From positions 1 to 64,000 of the forward strand of contig RXJG01000001.1 of assembly GCA_003963365.1 (NCBI GenBank): 64,000 bases of DNA. Direction: 5' to 3'. The notes below the pieces were generated by a model. The model was not told where the DNA came from and searched no databases. It saw only the letters and a list, made by a program, of their open reading frames with translations. Both the position numbers and the translations under genes were made by a program. The DNA comes from Sphingobacteriales bacterium (GTDB lineage: Bacteria; Bacteroidota; Bacteroidia; Chitinophagales; Chitinophagaceae). Below are positions 8,226 through 16,269 of this stretch, piece after piece; position 1 is the stretch's first letter, and each line of letters opens with the position of its first letter.

Positions 8226-8927
8226 ATGATGATTGATGAAAAAATGTTACTCATCCGTAATTATGATCTTTGGTGCCATATCAGTGACAAAGAATATGAA
8301 GAGCTGAACCTGGAACATAATTTTATAGAAGTTAAAAAAGGAGATTATATCTACTTTGATTCACACTTTCACAATAAACTCTATTTTTTAAAGAAAGGGT
8401 ATATTAAAATTGGTTACATAGATGGTGATGGAAAGGAAGTGGTAAAAGAAATTATACAAAAAGGAGAAACCTTTGGCCAGGTTACGCTGGAGAAAAATAA
8501 CCTGAATGGTGAGTTTGCACAGGCGTATAAGGGGGATGTAAGTTTATGTGCGTTCAATATTGAAGATTTTCAAAAACTGCTGAAATCAAAACCTGAGCTG
8601 GCCCTGGCCTATAGCAAGCAGGTGGGAAACAAATTACACCAGATTCAAAACCGGCTGGTAAACCTTCTTAATAAAGATGTAAAAACAAGACTGGTTAATT
8701 TTTTTGGTCAGCTGATTGAAAAAAATATTGGGGATAATACAGCCGATGGTTTTTGTATTCCCAATTACCTTACGCATGAAGATATAGCTAATTTAATAGG
8801 CTCCACCCGGCAAACCGTTACCACGATGATTAATGAACTGGAAGCAGAAGGCGTATTGTCCTACAACCGCCATGAAATCTGTTTCCTCAATGTTAAAAAA
8901 ATCCAAAGCCTCCTGTCTGTCATGTAA
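8226..8927 (+). CDS. Crp/Fnr-family transcriptional regulator
   Basis: A 233-residue regulator with an N-terminal cyclic-nucleotide-binding-type jelly roll (about 20-135) and a C-terminal Crp winged helix. The recognition region is HEDIANLIGSTRQTVTTMIN (about 181-200). The N-terminal cysteine cluster that binds iron-sulfur in Fnr is absent; the few cysteines are scattered. The phosphate-binding Arg/Ser signature of true cAMP-binding Crp is not apparent, so the effector is unknown. It lies directly upstream of the YHS-DoxX-barrel-DM13-YceI run, separated by a 68-bp promoter region, and is the obvious candidate regulator of it. ATG at 8226 or 8229 is equally possible. Confidence 0.9.
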   Translation: MMIDEKMLLIRNYDLWCHISDKEYEELNLEHNFIEVKKGDYIYFDSHFHNKLYFLKKGYIKIGYIDGDGKEVVKEIIQKGETFGQVTLEKNNLNGEFAQAYKGDVSLCAFNIEDFQKLLKSKPELALAYSKQVGNKLHQIQNRLVNLLNKDVKTRLVNFFGQLIEKNIGDNTADGFCIPNYLTHEDIANLIGSTRQTVTTMINELEAEGVLSYNRHEICFLNVKKIQSLLSVM

Positions 8928-8954
8928 CCGACAAGCCACAGATACAACCAGCCC

Positions 8955-8962
8955 TACTTTTG
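8955..8962 (+). promoter_or_regulatory. -7 box of the YHS-to-DinB operon
   Basis: TACTTTTG matches the Bacteroidota -7 consensus TAnnTTTG exactly. It lies 33 bp before the YHS start codon, predicting a transcript start near 8969 and a leader of about 27 nt. The -33 TTG is not evident, which fits an activator-dependent promoter, possibly the adjacent Crp/Fnr protein. No convincing palindromic Crp/Fnr site was found. Confidence 0.5.
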
Positions 8963-8995
8963 TTTCGTAAATTGATAATAGCAAATAATTGAATT

Positions 8996-9457
8996 ATGAA
9001 ACAGATTTTATTCGCCGCTTTCCTGTTGTTAATTGGGGTAAGTGCCATGTCACAGGAAGCCCTTCGTAAAAAAGAATTTAATCTTGGTAAAAATGGGCTG
9101 GCCATTGATGGGTACGACCCGGTAGCTTATTTTAAAGAAAATAAAGCCGTAAAAGGCAACAGCAGTTTTGCCACGGTTTACCAGGGAGCCACTTATTATT
9201 TCTCTTCCGCAGATAATAAAGAAGAATTTAAAAAGAACCCTGCTAAATACGAACCCCAATATGGTGGCTGGTGTGCTTATGCCATGGGTAAGAATGGTGA
9301 AAAAGTAGAGATTGACCCGGAAACTTTTAAGATTGTAGATGGTAAACTATTCCTGTTTTACAATCGCTTTTTCAACAATACCCTCAAAAGCTGGAATAAA
9401 GATGAGCTGAACCTTCACACAAAGGCTGATGTTAACTGGAAAAAGATTTTTCAATAA
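8996..9457 (+). CDS. Exported YHS-domain protein
   Basis: A 153-residue protein with a signal peptide (about 1-20, ending SAMSQ). It is followed by a YHS domain: GYDPVAYF (about 38-45), the strand pair with TYYFSSADNKEEFKKNP, and YGGWCAYAMGKNG with a conserved Cys (about 90). It matches the family that databases label 'YHS domain-containing (seleno)protein', in which some members use selenocysteine; here the codon at GGWC is an ordinary TGT. YHS domains bind metals such as copper in some proteins, so a periplasmic metal or redox role is inferred. It is first in the operon, 20 bp ahead of the DoxX gene. Confidence 0.85.
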   Translation: MKQILFAAFLLLIGVSAMSQEALRKKEFNLGKNGLAIDGYDPVAYFKENKAVKGNSSFATVYQGATYYFSSADNKEEFKKNPAKYEPQYGGWCAYAMGKNGEKVEIDPETFKIVDGKLFLFYNRFFNNTLKSWNKDELNLHTKADVNWKKIFQ

Positions 9458-9477
9458 ACCATAAAACCAAACCAACC

Positions 9478-9867
9478 ATGAAATTTCAATCCATTTTATT
9501 GTGGGTACTGCGTATAGTGGCAGCTTATTTTATGCTGCAAACATTGTATTACAAATTTACCGGTGCAGAAGAGTCTATTTATATTTTTTCCACACTGGGA
9601 ATGGAACCCTGGGGAAGAATAGGAACCGGCGTGTTGGAATTAATTGCTTCTGCATTGATACTATGGCCACGTACTACACATTTAGGAGCATTAATAGGAT
9701 TGGGGTTGATGAGTGGTGCTATCTTTTTCCACCTTACCAAATTAGGAATTGATGTAAAAGGTGATGGCGGCTTATTATTCTATTATGCATTATCAGTATT
9801 TATCAGTTGTGCCATACTGGTAATCGTATTCAGGGAACGTTTTTTTATGTTGTTTAAAAAAGTTTAA
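9478..9867 (+). CDS. DoxX-like membrane protein
   Basis: A 129-residue protein with four predicted membrane helices (about 5-25, 48-68, 74-95 and 100-122), which is the DoxX/DoxD-like layout. The first helix begins SILLWVLRIVAAYFMLQTLY, and an acidic-charged loop TGAEESIYIFSTLGMEPWGR precedes helix 2. DoxX-like proteins are associated with thiosulfate or quinone oxidation and with oxidative-stress membrane complexes. The substrate here is not deducible. It is tightly coupled to YHS upstream (20 bp) and to the barrel protein downstream (20 bp), supporting a shared envelope function. Confidence 0.8.
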   Translation: MKFQSILLWVLRIVAAYFMLQTLYYKFTGAEESIYIFSTLGMEPWGRIGTGVLELIASALILWPRTTHLGALIGLGLMSGAIFFHLTKLGIDVKGDGGLLFYYALSVFISCAILVIVFRERFFMLFKKV

Positions 9868-9887
9868 TGATATAGTACAGTTAATTT

Positions 9888-10604
9888 ATGAAAAACATTA
9901 TAGCAATAACTATTTTATTGTTGGCAGGGCTGAGTGCAGCAGGGCAAACAAAGGATCTTAAGCGAAACCAGTTTGCCGATTTTTCAGCATCCATCGGTAA
10001 ATCAGCAGGTACAGTGGCATTGTCGTATGTACATAACTGGCGTACGGGTAAAAAGAAAAAATTTGAATTAGGTATTGGCGGACGCTTTACTTCTTATATC
10101 GGTCAAAACCGGTATTACCGTACAGCACCAGCCATTATCACCAGTGGTAAAACAGGACCGCTTGTATTCTTTGAGCAGGATATTGTTGCCAATATTGATA
10201 CCGTACTCATCAATCATCCGCAGGTGAATTTGCTGAACCTGACTTTTAATTTTGGGTATCACTTTAATGCTAAATGGTATGCAGGATTTAATATTGATGT
10301 AATTGGTTTTTCATTTGGTGCAGATAAAGCAGGTCGTTTTATCAATGGAAGCAGCGGACAACTAACCAAAGCCAGTATAGCAAATTTTAATGCCTTACTT
10401 ACCAGTGATAATGATTATGGCAGTTTAAATTCGGAGTTGTTTGGTAAATACCAGTTTAATAAGAAATGGGGTGTAAAAGCAGGGTTACAGTTTTTGTTTA
10501 CTGAATATAAAACAAACACCAAAGTACAAACCTATCCAAGGCTTAATGACCGTTTCCGTAATAAGGTACCGGCATTTGTAGGGGGTGTATCGTATAATTT
10601 TTAA
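9888..10604 (+). CDS. Probable outer-membrane beta-barrel protein
   Basis: A 238-residue protein with a signal peptide (about 1-19, ending SAAGQ). The mature part has alternating aromatic/hydrophobic strands with Gly-rich turns, such as ELGIGGRFTSYIG and WYAGFNIDVIGFSFG. It ends in GVSYNF, a terminal aromatic residue as expected for an outer-membrane barrel recognised by the BAM complex. About eight to ten strands fit the length. No ligand is identifiable. It lies mid-operon between DoxX and the DM13 lipoprotein, 8 bp before the latter. Confidence 0.7.
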   Translation: MKNIIAITILLLAGLSAAGQTKDLKRNQFADFSASIGKSAGTVALSYVHNWRTGKKKKFELGIGGRFTSYIGQNRYYRTAPAIITSGKTGPLVFFEQDIVANIDTVLINHPQVNLLNLTFNFGYHFNAKWYAGFNIDVIGFSFGADKAGRFINGSSGQLTKASIANFNALLTSDNDYGSLNSELFGKYQFNKKWGVKAGLQFLFTEYKTNTKVQTYPRLNDRFRNKVPAFVGGVSYNF

Positions 10605-10612
10605 TTCATCTT

Positions 10613-11062
10613 ATGAAAAAACTTTTCGCTCTTTGTTTTATCGTGGTGGCGGTGGCATGTAAAAAAGATTTATCCTCTGTTATTCCGGTAAATGATAAGC
10701 CGGGAGGAATGGATACGATGGGCAGGATGATGAATACAGATACCCCGGTAGTATTGTTAAAAGGAACTTTCATTAAAGGGCCTTATGGAACAACCACTGG
10801 TACGGCAAAAATTATTAAAGACAGAATGGGTGTACATCATCTTTTCCTGGAAAACTTTACAGTGAGTAACGGACCGGATTTAAAAGTATACTTATCCAGT
10901 GATTTAAATGCCGGCAAATATTTACGTTTGGGTAGTTTAAAATCAACCAATGGTAACCAGTTGTACGATATACCCGGCCAACCGGATTACAATGAGTATA
11001 AATATGCACTCATCTGGTGTGAAAGCTTTGCTCATTTGTTTGGATCGGCAGCCTTAAAATAA
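10613..11062 (+). CDS. DM13-domain lipoprotein
   Basis: A 149-residue lipoprotein with lipobox VAVAC at Cys16, so membrane-anchored. Residues about 48-148 form a DM13 domain: GTFIKGPYGTTTGTAKI, then LFLENFTVSNGPDLKVYLS, the GSLKSTNGNQLYDI segment, and YKYALIWCESFAHLFGSA with the conserved Cys near the C-terminus. DM13 domains are proposed to be cytochrome b561-like redox partners, or to carry a redox-active cysteine. This makes it the clearest redox-linked member of the operon. It follows the barrel gene by only 8 bp. Confidence 0.85.
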   Translation: MKKLFALCFIVVAVACKKDLSSVIPVNDKPGGMDTMGRMMNTDTPVVLLKGTFIKGPYGTTTGTAKIIKDRMGVHHLFLENFTVSNGPDLKVYLSSDLNAGKYLRLGSLKSTNGNQLYDIPGQPDYNEYKYALIWCESFAHLFGSAALK

Positions 11063-11123
11063 ATTTATAAAAAAGAGGCCCGATTTTAGAACAGGTAAAA
11101 CCGTGAGCAAAAATTAAACGTAT

Positions 11124-11672
11124 ATGAAAAGCATAAAATTATTATCAGGGGCCGTTGCTATCCTGTTTGCTAACCTGTTAAATGCACAGCATTATACACC
11201 AACAGATGAAGGCAGTGAAGTAAAGTTCAAAATAAAAAACTTTGGGGTACAGGTAGGGGGTGATTTTACCGGTTTAAAAGGAACAATAAAATTTGAACAG
11301 GCCAAGCCGACAGATGGAAGTTTTGATGTTACCGTAGCTTCCAATTCTGTCAACACCGGGATAGGATTAAGAGATAAACACCTGAAGAAAGAAGAATATT
11401 TTAATGTGGATAAATATCCGCTGATAGAAATAAAATCAACAAAGATTACGAATGCAAATAAAGAAGGCTGGTTATATTTCTACGGAACTTTAACTATGAA
11501 AGGGGTAACTAAAGAAATATCTTTTCCTTTCCGGGCAAAAGAACAAAACGGAGGATACTTGTTTAGCGGTGAGTTTAAAATAAACCGGAGGGATTATGGA
11601 GTAGGAGGAAACAGCTTTTCTTTATCTGACAATGTAACGGTGATTTTAACTGTATTTACAAAAAAGATGTAA
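11124..11672 (+). CDS. YceI-family periplasmic lipid-binding protein
   Basis: A 182-residue protein with a signal peptide (about 1-21, ending LNAQ) and a full YceI domain. The lipocalin-like barrel begins with SEVKFKIKNFGVQVGGDFTG, continues with VASNSVNTGIGLRDKHLKKEEYFNVDKYP, and ends in the INRRDYGVGG motif. YceI proteins bind isoprenoids or other amphiphiles (polyisoprenoid in TT1927b of Thermus). A role in quinone or lipid handling beside DM13 and DoxX is plausible. It is 61 bp after the DM13 gene and immediately before the DinB gene. Confidence 0.9.
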   Translation: MKSIKLLSGAVAILFANLLNAQHYTPTDEGSEVKFKIKNFGVQVGGDFTGLKGTIKFEQAKPTDGSFDVTVASNSVNTGIGLRDKHLKKEEYFNVDKYPLIEIKSTKITNANKEGWLYFYGTLTMKGVTKEISFPFRAKEQNGGYLFSGEFKINRRDYGVGGNSFSLSDNVTVILTVFTKKM

Positions 11673-11679
11673 CTTGAAA

Positions 11680-12222
11680 ATGATAAGCATGACCAAAACT
11701 TCCGGTATGAATTTACAACAGGCAGTACAAAACGTATTAGTACAACTGTCTGATACCATCAGCCAGTTAAGTAATGAACAATACTCCCGGGTTTGCAAAA
11801 CATTAAACAACTCAACTATCGGTCAGCATGTGCGGCATACCATTGAATTATTTCAATGCCTGGAAACAGGTTACCAAACGGGTGTGGTGAACTACGAAAA
11901 ACGAAAAAGAGATTTACAGATTGAGACCGATAAAAATATCGCTGCCGCATTGCTTACTCAATTATACCAGGGCCTCAATAAGCCTAATAAAGAATTACAG
12001 TTAGATACTCAGTATGATGATACGGCAAATGATATTGTATCAGTGCGTACGAACTATTACAGGGAGATCATATATAATCTTGAACACACTATACATCATA
12101 TGGCATTAATACGAATAGGAGTGCAGGCTGTTTCAGTTGTTCAATTGCCGGAGGATTTTGGTGTAGCCTCTTCCACCATGCGATACAGAAAAAATGTGCA
12201 CAGTAACGTACATACCGCATAA
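11680..12222 (+). CDS. DinB-superfamily protein
   Basis: A four-helix-bundle DinB-superfamily protein of about 180 residues. The metal-binding histidines are recognisable in TIGQHVRHTIELF (about 45-58) and NLEHTIHHMALIRIG (about 137-150). Some relatives act as bacillithiol- or mycothiol-dependent transferases; most have no assigned reaction. The track start 11674 is a TTG. In-frame ATG codons at 11680 and 11689 are better starts, and I use 11680. It overlaps the next gene by 29 bp, and the YceI gene ends just upstream, so it is translationally embedded in the operon. Confidence 0.8.
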   Translation: MISMTKTSGMNLQQAVQNVLVQLSDTISQLSNEQYSRVCKTLNNSTIGQHVRHTIELFQCLETGYQTGVVNYEKRKRDLQIETDKNIAAALLTQLYQGLNKPNKELQLDTQYDDTANDIVSVRTNYYREIIYNLEHTIHHMALIRIGVQAVSVVQLPEDFGVASSTMRYRKNVHSNVHTA

Positions 12223-12919
12223 GGATAAAATTTTTCTTGCCTCTAACAGGGATGAGAAACACAGCCGTGCCGATGCCATTGCTCCTAAAGCATATGAATT
12301 CAGCACAGGAAAAATATTTTTTCCAAAAGATGCGCAGGCAAACGGAACATGGATAGCATTGCATGAGAATGGGAATGCAATGGTATTACTCAATGGTGGA
12401 TTTCAAAAACACGAACCGGTGTATCCTTATCGTAAAAGTCGTGGATTAATTTTTTTAGATATAATGGACAGTGATTGGATGCTGGATAAGTATAAAACAA
12501 TTTCACTGGAGAATATAGAACCTTTTACATTGGTAATGTACCGTGACGGTGAATTGTATGAATGCCGCTGGGATGGAAAACAGAAATATATTGAAGAAAA
12601 AGACATCACTGTTCCGCATATCTGGTCATCAGTCACTTTGTATGATAATGAAACGATAGCTAAAAGAAAATTATGGTTTGAAGAGTTTATTCAAAAGAAT
12701 GCACAACCACAAATGGATGATATATTTCATTTTCATCATTTTGGCGGGGAAGGGGATGAGGTGAATGATATCCGGATGAACCGTAATGGAGTTTTATATA
12801 CGGTTAGCGTAACCGGTATTGAATTAGATTCAGAAAAAGCGTTCTTAAAATATATTGACCTCAAAAATGAACAATCTTACACCAGCAGCTTTAACTTTAG
12901 CACCTCACCAACACACTGA
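12194..12919 (+). CDS. NRDE/TANGO2-family protein
   Basis: A 241-residue protein beginning MCTVTYIPHKDKIFLASNRDE. It has the Cys2 start and NRDE motif of the NRDE/TANGO2 family, proteins related to Ntn hydrolases; TANGO2 has been linked to heme and lipid homeostasis in eukaryotes and bacteria. A further WIALHENGNAMVLLNGG segment matches the family core (W-xG...vLtN). If the Met is removed, Cys2 would become the N-terminal nucleophile. It starts inside the 3' end of the DinB gene and ends 1 bp before the ATP-grasp start, so all three are very probably co-transcribed. Confidence 0.85.
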   Translation: MCTVTYIPHKDKIFLASNRDEKHSRADAIAPKAYEFSTGKIFFPKDAQANGTWIALHENGNAMVLLNGGFQKHEPVYPYRKSRGLIFLDIMDSDWMLDKYKTISLENIEPFTLVMYRDGELYECRWDGKQKYIEEKDITVPHIWSSVTLYDNETIAKRKLWFEEFIQKNAQPQMDDIFHFHHFGGEGDEVNDIRMNRNGVLYTVSVTGIELDSEKAFLKYIDLKNEQSYTSSFNFSTSPTH

Positions 12920-12920
12920 T

Positions 12921-14000
12921 ATGAACCGGTGGCAACGCTTTTTACACCGTCCATTTCTTATAAAATTACTGCACTGGGAATACTGGAGTATGAATACCGT
13001 TTACGGATTGATTTACCCGGTGTTTGCATGGTTATGTTTCCGCAGTGGTTTTAAATTCTTTTTTTCAGCAGCTAACCCGGCAATTAAGAACGGAGGTTTT
13101 TTGCTCGAGAGCAAAAAAGATATTTATGATATGTTGCCGGTTGCCTTTCACCCAAAAACATTGTTGTTTGCCGGCGGCACTCCGGCTGCACAAGTGCTGA
13201 ATACAATTAAAGAAAATAAGCTGAGTTTTCCGTTAATGGCAAAACCTGATATAGGAATGCGTGGTCTTGCTGCTAAAAAGCTGGAGAATGAAGCGGATGT
13301 ATTAAAATATATACCCTGTTTTTCTATCAACTTCCTGTTACAGGAATTTGTTGCATTTGAAAATGAACTGGGCATATTTTATTATCGGTTCCCCGGTGAA
13401 ACTAAAGGTCATATATCCGGCATAGTGGCAAAGGAATTTTTAACAGTGTATGGAGATGGACAATCAACTTTATTACAGTTACTACAAAAAGATAAACGGT
13501 TTATACTGCAAATTCCTTCTTTGCAAAAAGAATATGGTGAAGAACTGAATAAAGTGCTGAGAGCAGGAGAGAAGCAGTTGTTAGTGCCATACGGTAATCA
13601 TGCAAGGGGAGCAAAATTTTTAGATTACTCACATTTAATTGATGAAGAACTGACGAATACGATTGATACTATTTGTCAACAGGTGCCTGAATTTTATTAC
13701 GGTAGAATTGATTTGCGTTACCATACCTGGGAAGAATTAAAACAAGGGAAAAATATTTCGATTATAGAGCTCAATGGTGCCGGCAGTGAACCTACACATA
13801 TATACGATCCTAAACACTCCATCTTCTTTGCGTGGAAAGAAATTATTCGCCATTGGGTATTATTGTACCGGATAAGTAAAATCAATCACCGCAAAGGTTA
13901 TCCATATATGAGTGCTTCCGATGGCCTGGCTATGTTTCGTGAAAATAATAGTTACGTGGGGGCTTTGCAGGAAGTACATGAAAGATTATTGCATGCTTAA
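12921..14000 (+). CDS. ATP-grasp ligase-like protein with N-terminal membrane segment
   Basis: About 360 residues from the ATG at 12921. The track start at 12855 is a TTG overlapping the TANGO2 gene and less likely. One hydrophobic segment near the N-terminus (about 25-45, TVYGLIYPVFAWLCF) suggests membrane association. It is followed by an ATP-grasp region: FPLMAKPDIGMRG (nucleotide loop), LLQEFVAFENELGIFYYR, and the Mg-binding acidic motif YGRIDLR and IIELNGAGSEPTHIYDP (about 265-310). It resembles D-Ala-D-Ala-ligase-type enzymes, which form amides through an acylphosphate. Substrates are unknown. The placement before LysE and an amino-acid permease suggests an amino-acid-derived product. 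Confidence 0.75.
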   Translation: MNRWQRFLHRPFLIKLLHWEYWSMNTVYGLIYPVFAWLCFRSGFKFFFSAANPAIKNGGFLLESKKDIYDMLPVAFHPKTLLFAGGTPAAQVLNTIKENKLSFPLMAKPDIGMRGLAAKKLENEADVLKYIPCFSINFLLQEFVAFENELGIFYYRFPGETKGHISGIVAKEFLTVYGDGQSTLLQLLQKDKRFILQIPSLQKEYGEELNKVLRAGEKQLLVPYGNHARGAKFLDYSHLIDEELTNTIDTICQQVPEFYYGRIDLRYHTWEELKQGKNISIIELNGAGSEPTHIYDPKHSIFFAWKEIIRHWVLLYRISKINHRKGYPYMSASDGLAMFRENNSYVGALQEVHERLLHA

Positions 14001-14090
14001 ACCAATTTGAAAGTAAAAATTCAAAAGTCGAAAGAAAGGATTTTTTATTTTTTACTTTTAACTTTTGACTTCTCTCCCGTACATTCGCTC

Positions 14091-14786
14091 ATGCCTAAAT
14101 TAGTCCGTGTATTTTTTGTAGGTATGCTGGTGAGTTTCCTTGGTTCATTACCATTGGGAACATTGAATGTGGCTGCCATGCAGATATCTGTTACCGATGG
14201 TATTTCTCCTGCTTTATGGTTTTCCTTAGGTTCACTTACTGCTGAAATTGTTTATGTACGCATTTCATTAGTGGCTATGGATTGGGTTCGAAAACAAAAA
14301 AGAATATTTAAAGCACTGGAATGGATTACGCTGCTGATTGTAATTGCATTGGCTGTTTCCAGTTTTATTGCCGCTACTAAACCGGCGGGTGAAGCAAAGA
14401 ACATTATTTTATCTAATACCATGCACCGTTTCTTCCTTGGGTTAGTGATGAGTGCTATTAATCCTGTGCAAATACCTTTCTGGTTTGGCTGGAGTACGAT
14501 CTTATTTACCAAAAAGGTTTTAGAACCCAAACCATCATTCTATAATCTCTATATTATTGGAATAGGTATCGGAACTTTTATAGGAAACTGTGTTTTCATT
14601 TTTGGCGGACAATTAGTTGCTGACAAACTCAACAATAACCAGCATGTTTTGCATTATGTTATTGGAACTATCTTCGCTGTTACTGCGGTGATACAGGTAT
14701 GGAGGATGTCAAGAAAAAAAGATGTAGGTCATCATATTGAACACCCTGAAGAAATGAAACATCCATTTGAAAAACAAATTCATTAA
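14091..14786 (+). CDS. LysE-family amino-acid exporter
   Basis: About 232 residues from the ATG at 14091. The track start at 14007 is a TTG whose first 28 codons read through an A/T-rich imperfect repeat and do not look like protein. The protein has about six membrane helices. The conserved LysE N-terminus is GSLPLGTLNVAAMQIS (the 'G..PGP....l....' region), followed by SLGSLTAEIVYVRI. The second half has MSAINPVQIPFWFGW, matching the NP..i.fw motif. LysE proteins export lysine, homoserine or related compounds. It is followed after 69 bp by an APC permease. Confidence 0.85.
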   Translation: MPKLVRVFFVGMLVSFLGSLPLGTLNVAAMQISVTDGISPALWFSLGSLTAEIVYVRISLVAMDWVRKQKRIFKALEWITLLIVIALAVSSFIAATKPAGEAKNIILSNTMHRFFLGLVMSAINPVQIPFWFGWSTILFTKKVLEPKPSFYNLYIIGIGIGTFIGNCVFIFGGQLVADKLNNNQHVLHYVIGTIFAVTAVIQVWRMSRKKDVGHHIEHPEEMKHPFEKQIH

Positions 14787-14855
14787 TAAAATGAATGATG
14801 GATGAGCAACAGAAAAGATTATATTTAAATATTATTCACCTCTTAAACTACCTGC

Positions 14856-16265
14856 ATGGCAGCAACCAACCAACTCAACCGGTCGTTAGGATTAACATTA
14901 GTTATCGTTTTGGTAGTGGGTAATATCATTGGCTCGGGTGTTTACAAAAAAGTAGCCCCAATGGCGCATGAGTTGCATTCCTCCGGCTGGATTTTAATTG
15001 CCTGGATTATTGCGGGAGCCATTAGTTTATTAGGTGCATTAAGCAATGCAGAGGTGGCCGGGTTATTGGCTGATACCGGTGGTGAGTATGTGTATTATAA
15101 AAAAATTTATAATAAGTTTTTTGCTTTTTTGTTTGGCTGGTCTTTGTTTACAATTATTCAAACCGCCTCTATTTCTTCGCTGGCTTATGTATTTGCAGAG
15201 TCACTGAACAGTATTGTAAAGTTGCCACCCGTGCTGGAAAACTTAAAGGATGTTCATATTGGAAAATGGTTTTTTCCATTTGCTGATTTGAATATTAAAC
15301 TTACTGCCATTGTCGTCATCATTCTGCTTACCTGGATCAATAATAAAGGAATAAAGGCAGGCACAGGTTTTAGTACTGCGCTAATGATTCTTGTTTTAGC
15401 AGGTATCCTGCTTATTGTTGTTTTTGGGTTTTCCAGCGAACATGCAAACATAAAATCTGTAGTGGAAATGAAAACTACTACTGGTGTACCTGTTACATTT
15501 ACAGCTGTGTTTACCGCCATGCTGGCCGCATTTTGGGCCTACCAGGGTTGGGCTTCTACCGGTTATATTGGGGGTGAAATAAAAAATGCCAACCGTAACC
15601 TTCCATTAGGTATTGCATTGGGTACATTGATAGTAATTACTATATACCTGCTGGCCAATACAGCGTATCTTTCTTTATTACCCGTACAAAAACTGGAAGC
15701 AGTTTACGAAGGCAACAATCAAATTGCCGCTATTGAAGCGGTTAGGGTGTTTGGTGGAGATACAGGTGTATTACTCATCTCCATTTTAATTTGCATCACC
15801 ACATTAGGCTGTACCAATGCTACCATCTTAGTAAGTTGCCGGCCTTATTATGCAATGGCTAAAGAAGGGTTGTTCTTTAAAAAGGTAGCCAAATTGAATA
15901 ATTCACAGGTACCGGAAAATTCATTGTTGTATCAATGTGTGTGGGCGGTTATCTTAGTCTTCTCCGGCACATTTGATCAGTTGACAGATATGATCATTTT
16001 TGCGGTGTTTATATATTATGGAGCCACTACATTAGGTGTTTTTATTTTAAGAAAAAGAATGCCCGATGCACCCCGTCCTTATAAAGTATGGGGTTATCCT
16101 GTTGTTCCGGCAATTGTATTAATTTTTTGTGCTGTATTATTTATCAATACAATTTATTCAAGACCAAGGGAAGCAGCTATTGGCACTGTATTAATGCTTA
16201 CAGGTGTGCCGTTGTATTGGTGGTTTAAAAAGAAAAACCCCGATAACACCGGGGTTGAATCCTGA
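14856..16265 (+). CDS. APC-family amino-acid permease
   Basis: A 469-residue permease with about twelve membrane helices. The N-terminal helix 1 contains VVGNIIGSGVYKKVAPMA, the unwound 'GxG.G' region that binds substrate amino groups in LeuT-fold APC transporters. TM3 begins GGEYVYYKKIYNKFFAFLFGWSLF, and TM6 has AAFWAYQGWASTGYIGGEIKNANRNLP with the conserved 'E.knp.rn.P' loop. It most resembles serine/threonine or LAT-like exchangers; the substrate is unknown. The coding end contains a small GC stem (AACCCCG/CGGGGTT, 16238-16258) without a U-run. Last gene of the plus-strand run. Confidence 0.9.
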   Translation: MAATNQLNRSLGLTLVIVLVVGNIIGSGVYKKVAPMAHELHSSGWILIAWIIAGAISLLGALSNAEVAGLLADTGGEYVYYKKIYNKFFAFLFGWSLFTIIQTASISSLAYVFAESLNSIVKLPPVLENLKDVHIGKWFFPFADLNIKLTAIVVIILLTWINNKGIKAGTGFSTALMILVLAGILLIVVFGFSSEHANIKSVVEMKTTTGVPVTFTAVFTAMLAAFWAYQGWASTGYIGGEIKNANRNLPLGIALGTLIVITIYLLANTAYLSLLPVQKLEAVYEGNNQIAAIEAVRVFGGDTGVLLISILICITTLGCTNATILVSCRPYYAMAKEGLFFKKVAKLNNSQVPENSLLYQCVWAVILVFSGTFDQLTDMIIFAVFIYYGATTLGVFILRKRMPDAPRPYKVWGYPVVPAIVLIFCAVLFINTIYSRPREAAIGTVLMLTGVPLYWWFKKKNPDNTGVES

Positions 16266-16269
16266 GGAT

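Noticed and set aside
8996-9457. Selenocysteine in the YHS protein
   Set aside because: The family label mentions selenoprotein, but the codon at the GGWC position is TGT, ordinary cysteine, and there is no in-frame TGA.
14007-14090. LysE N-terminus from the TTG at 14007
   Set aside because: This segment is an A/T-rich noncoding-like imperfect inverted repeat. The ATG at 14091 matches the family N-terminus.
16238-16258. Terminator after the APC permease
   Set aside because: The stem AACCCCG/CGGGGTT is inside the coding sequence and lacks a T-run, so it is weak evidence for termination.
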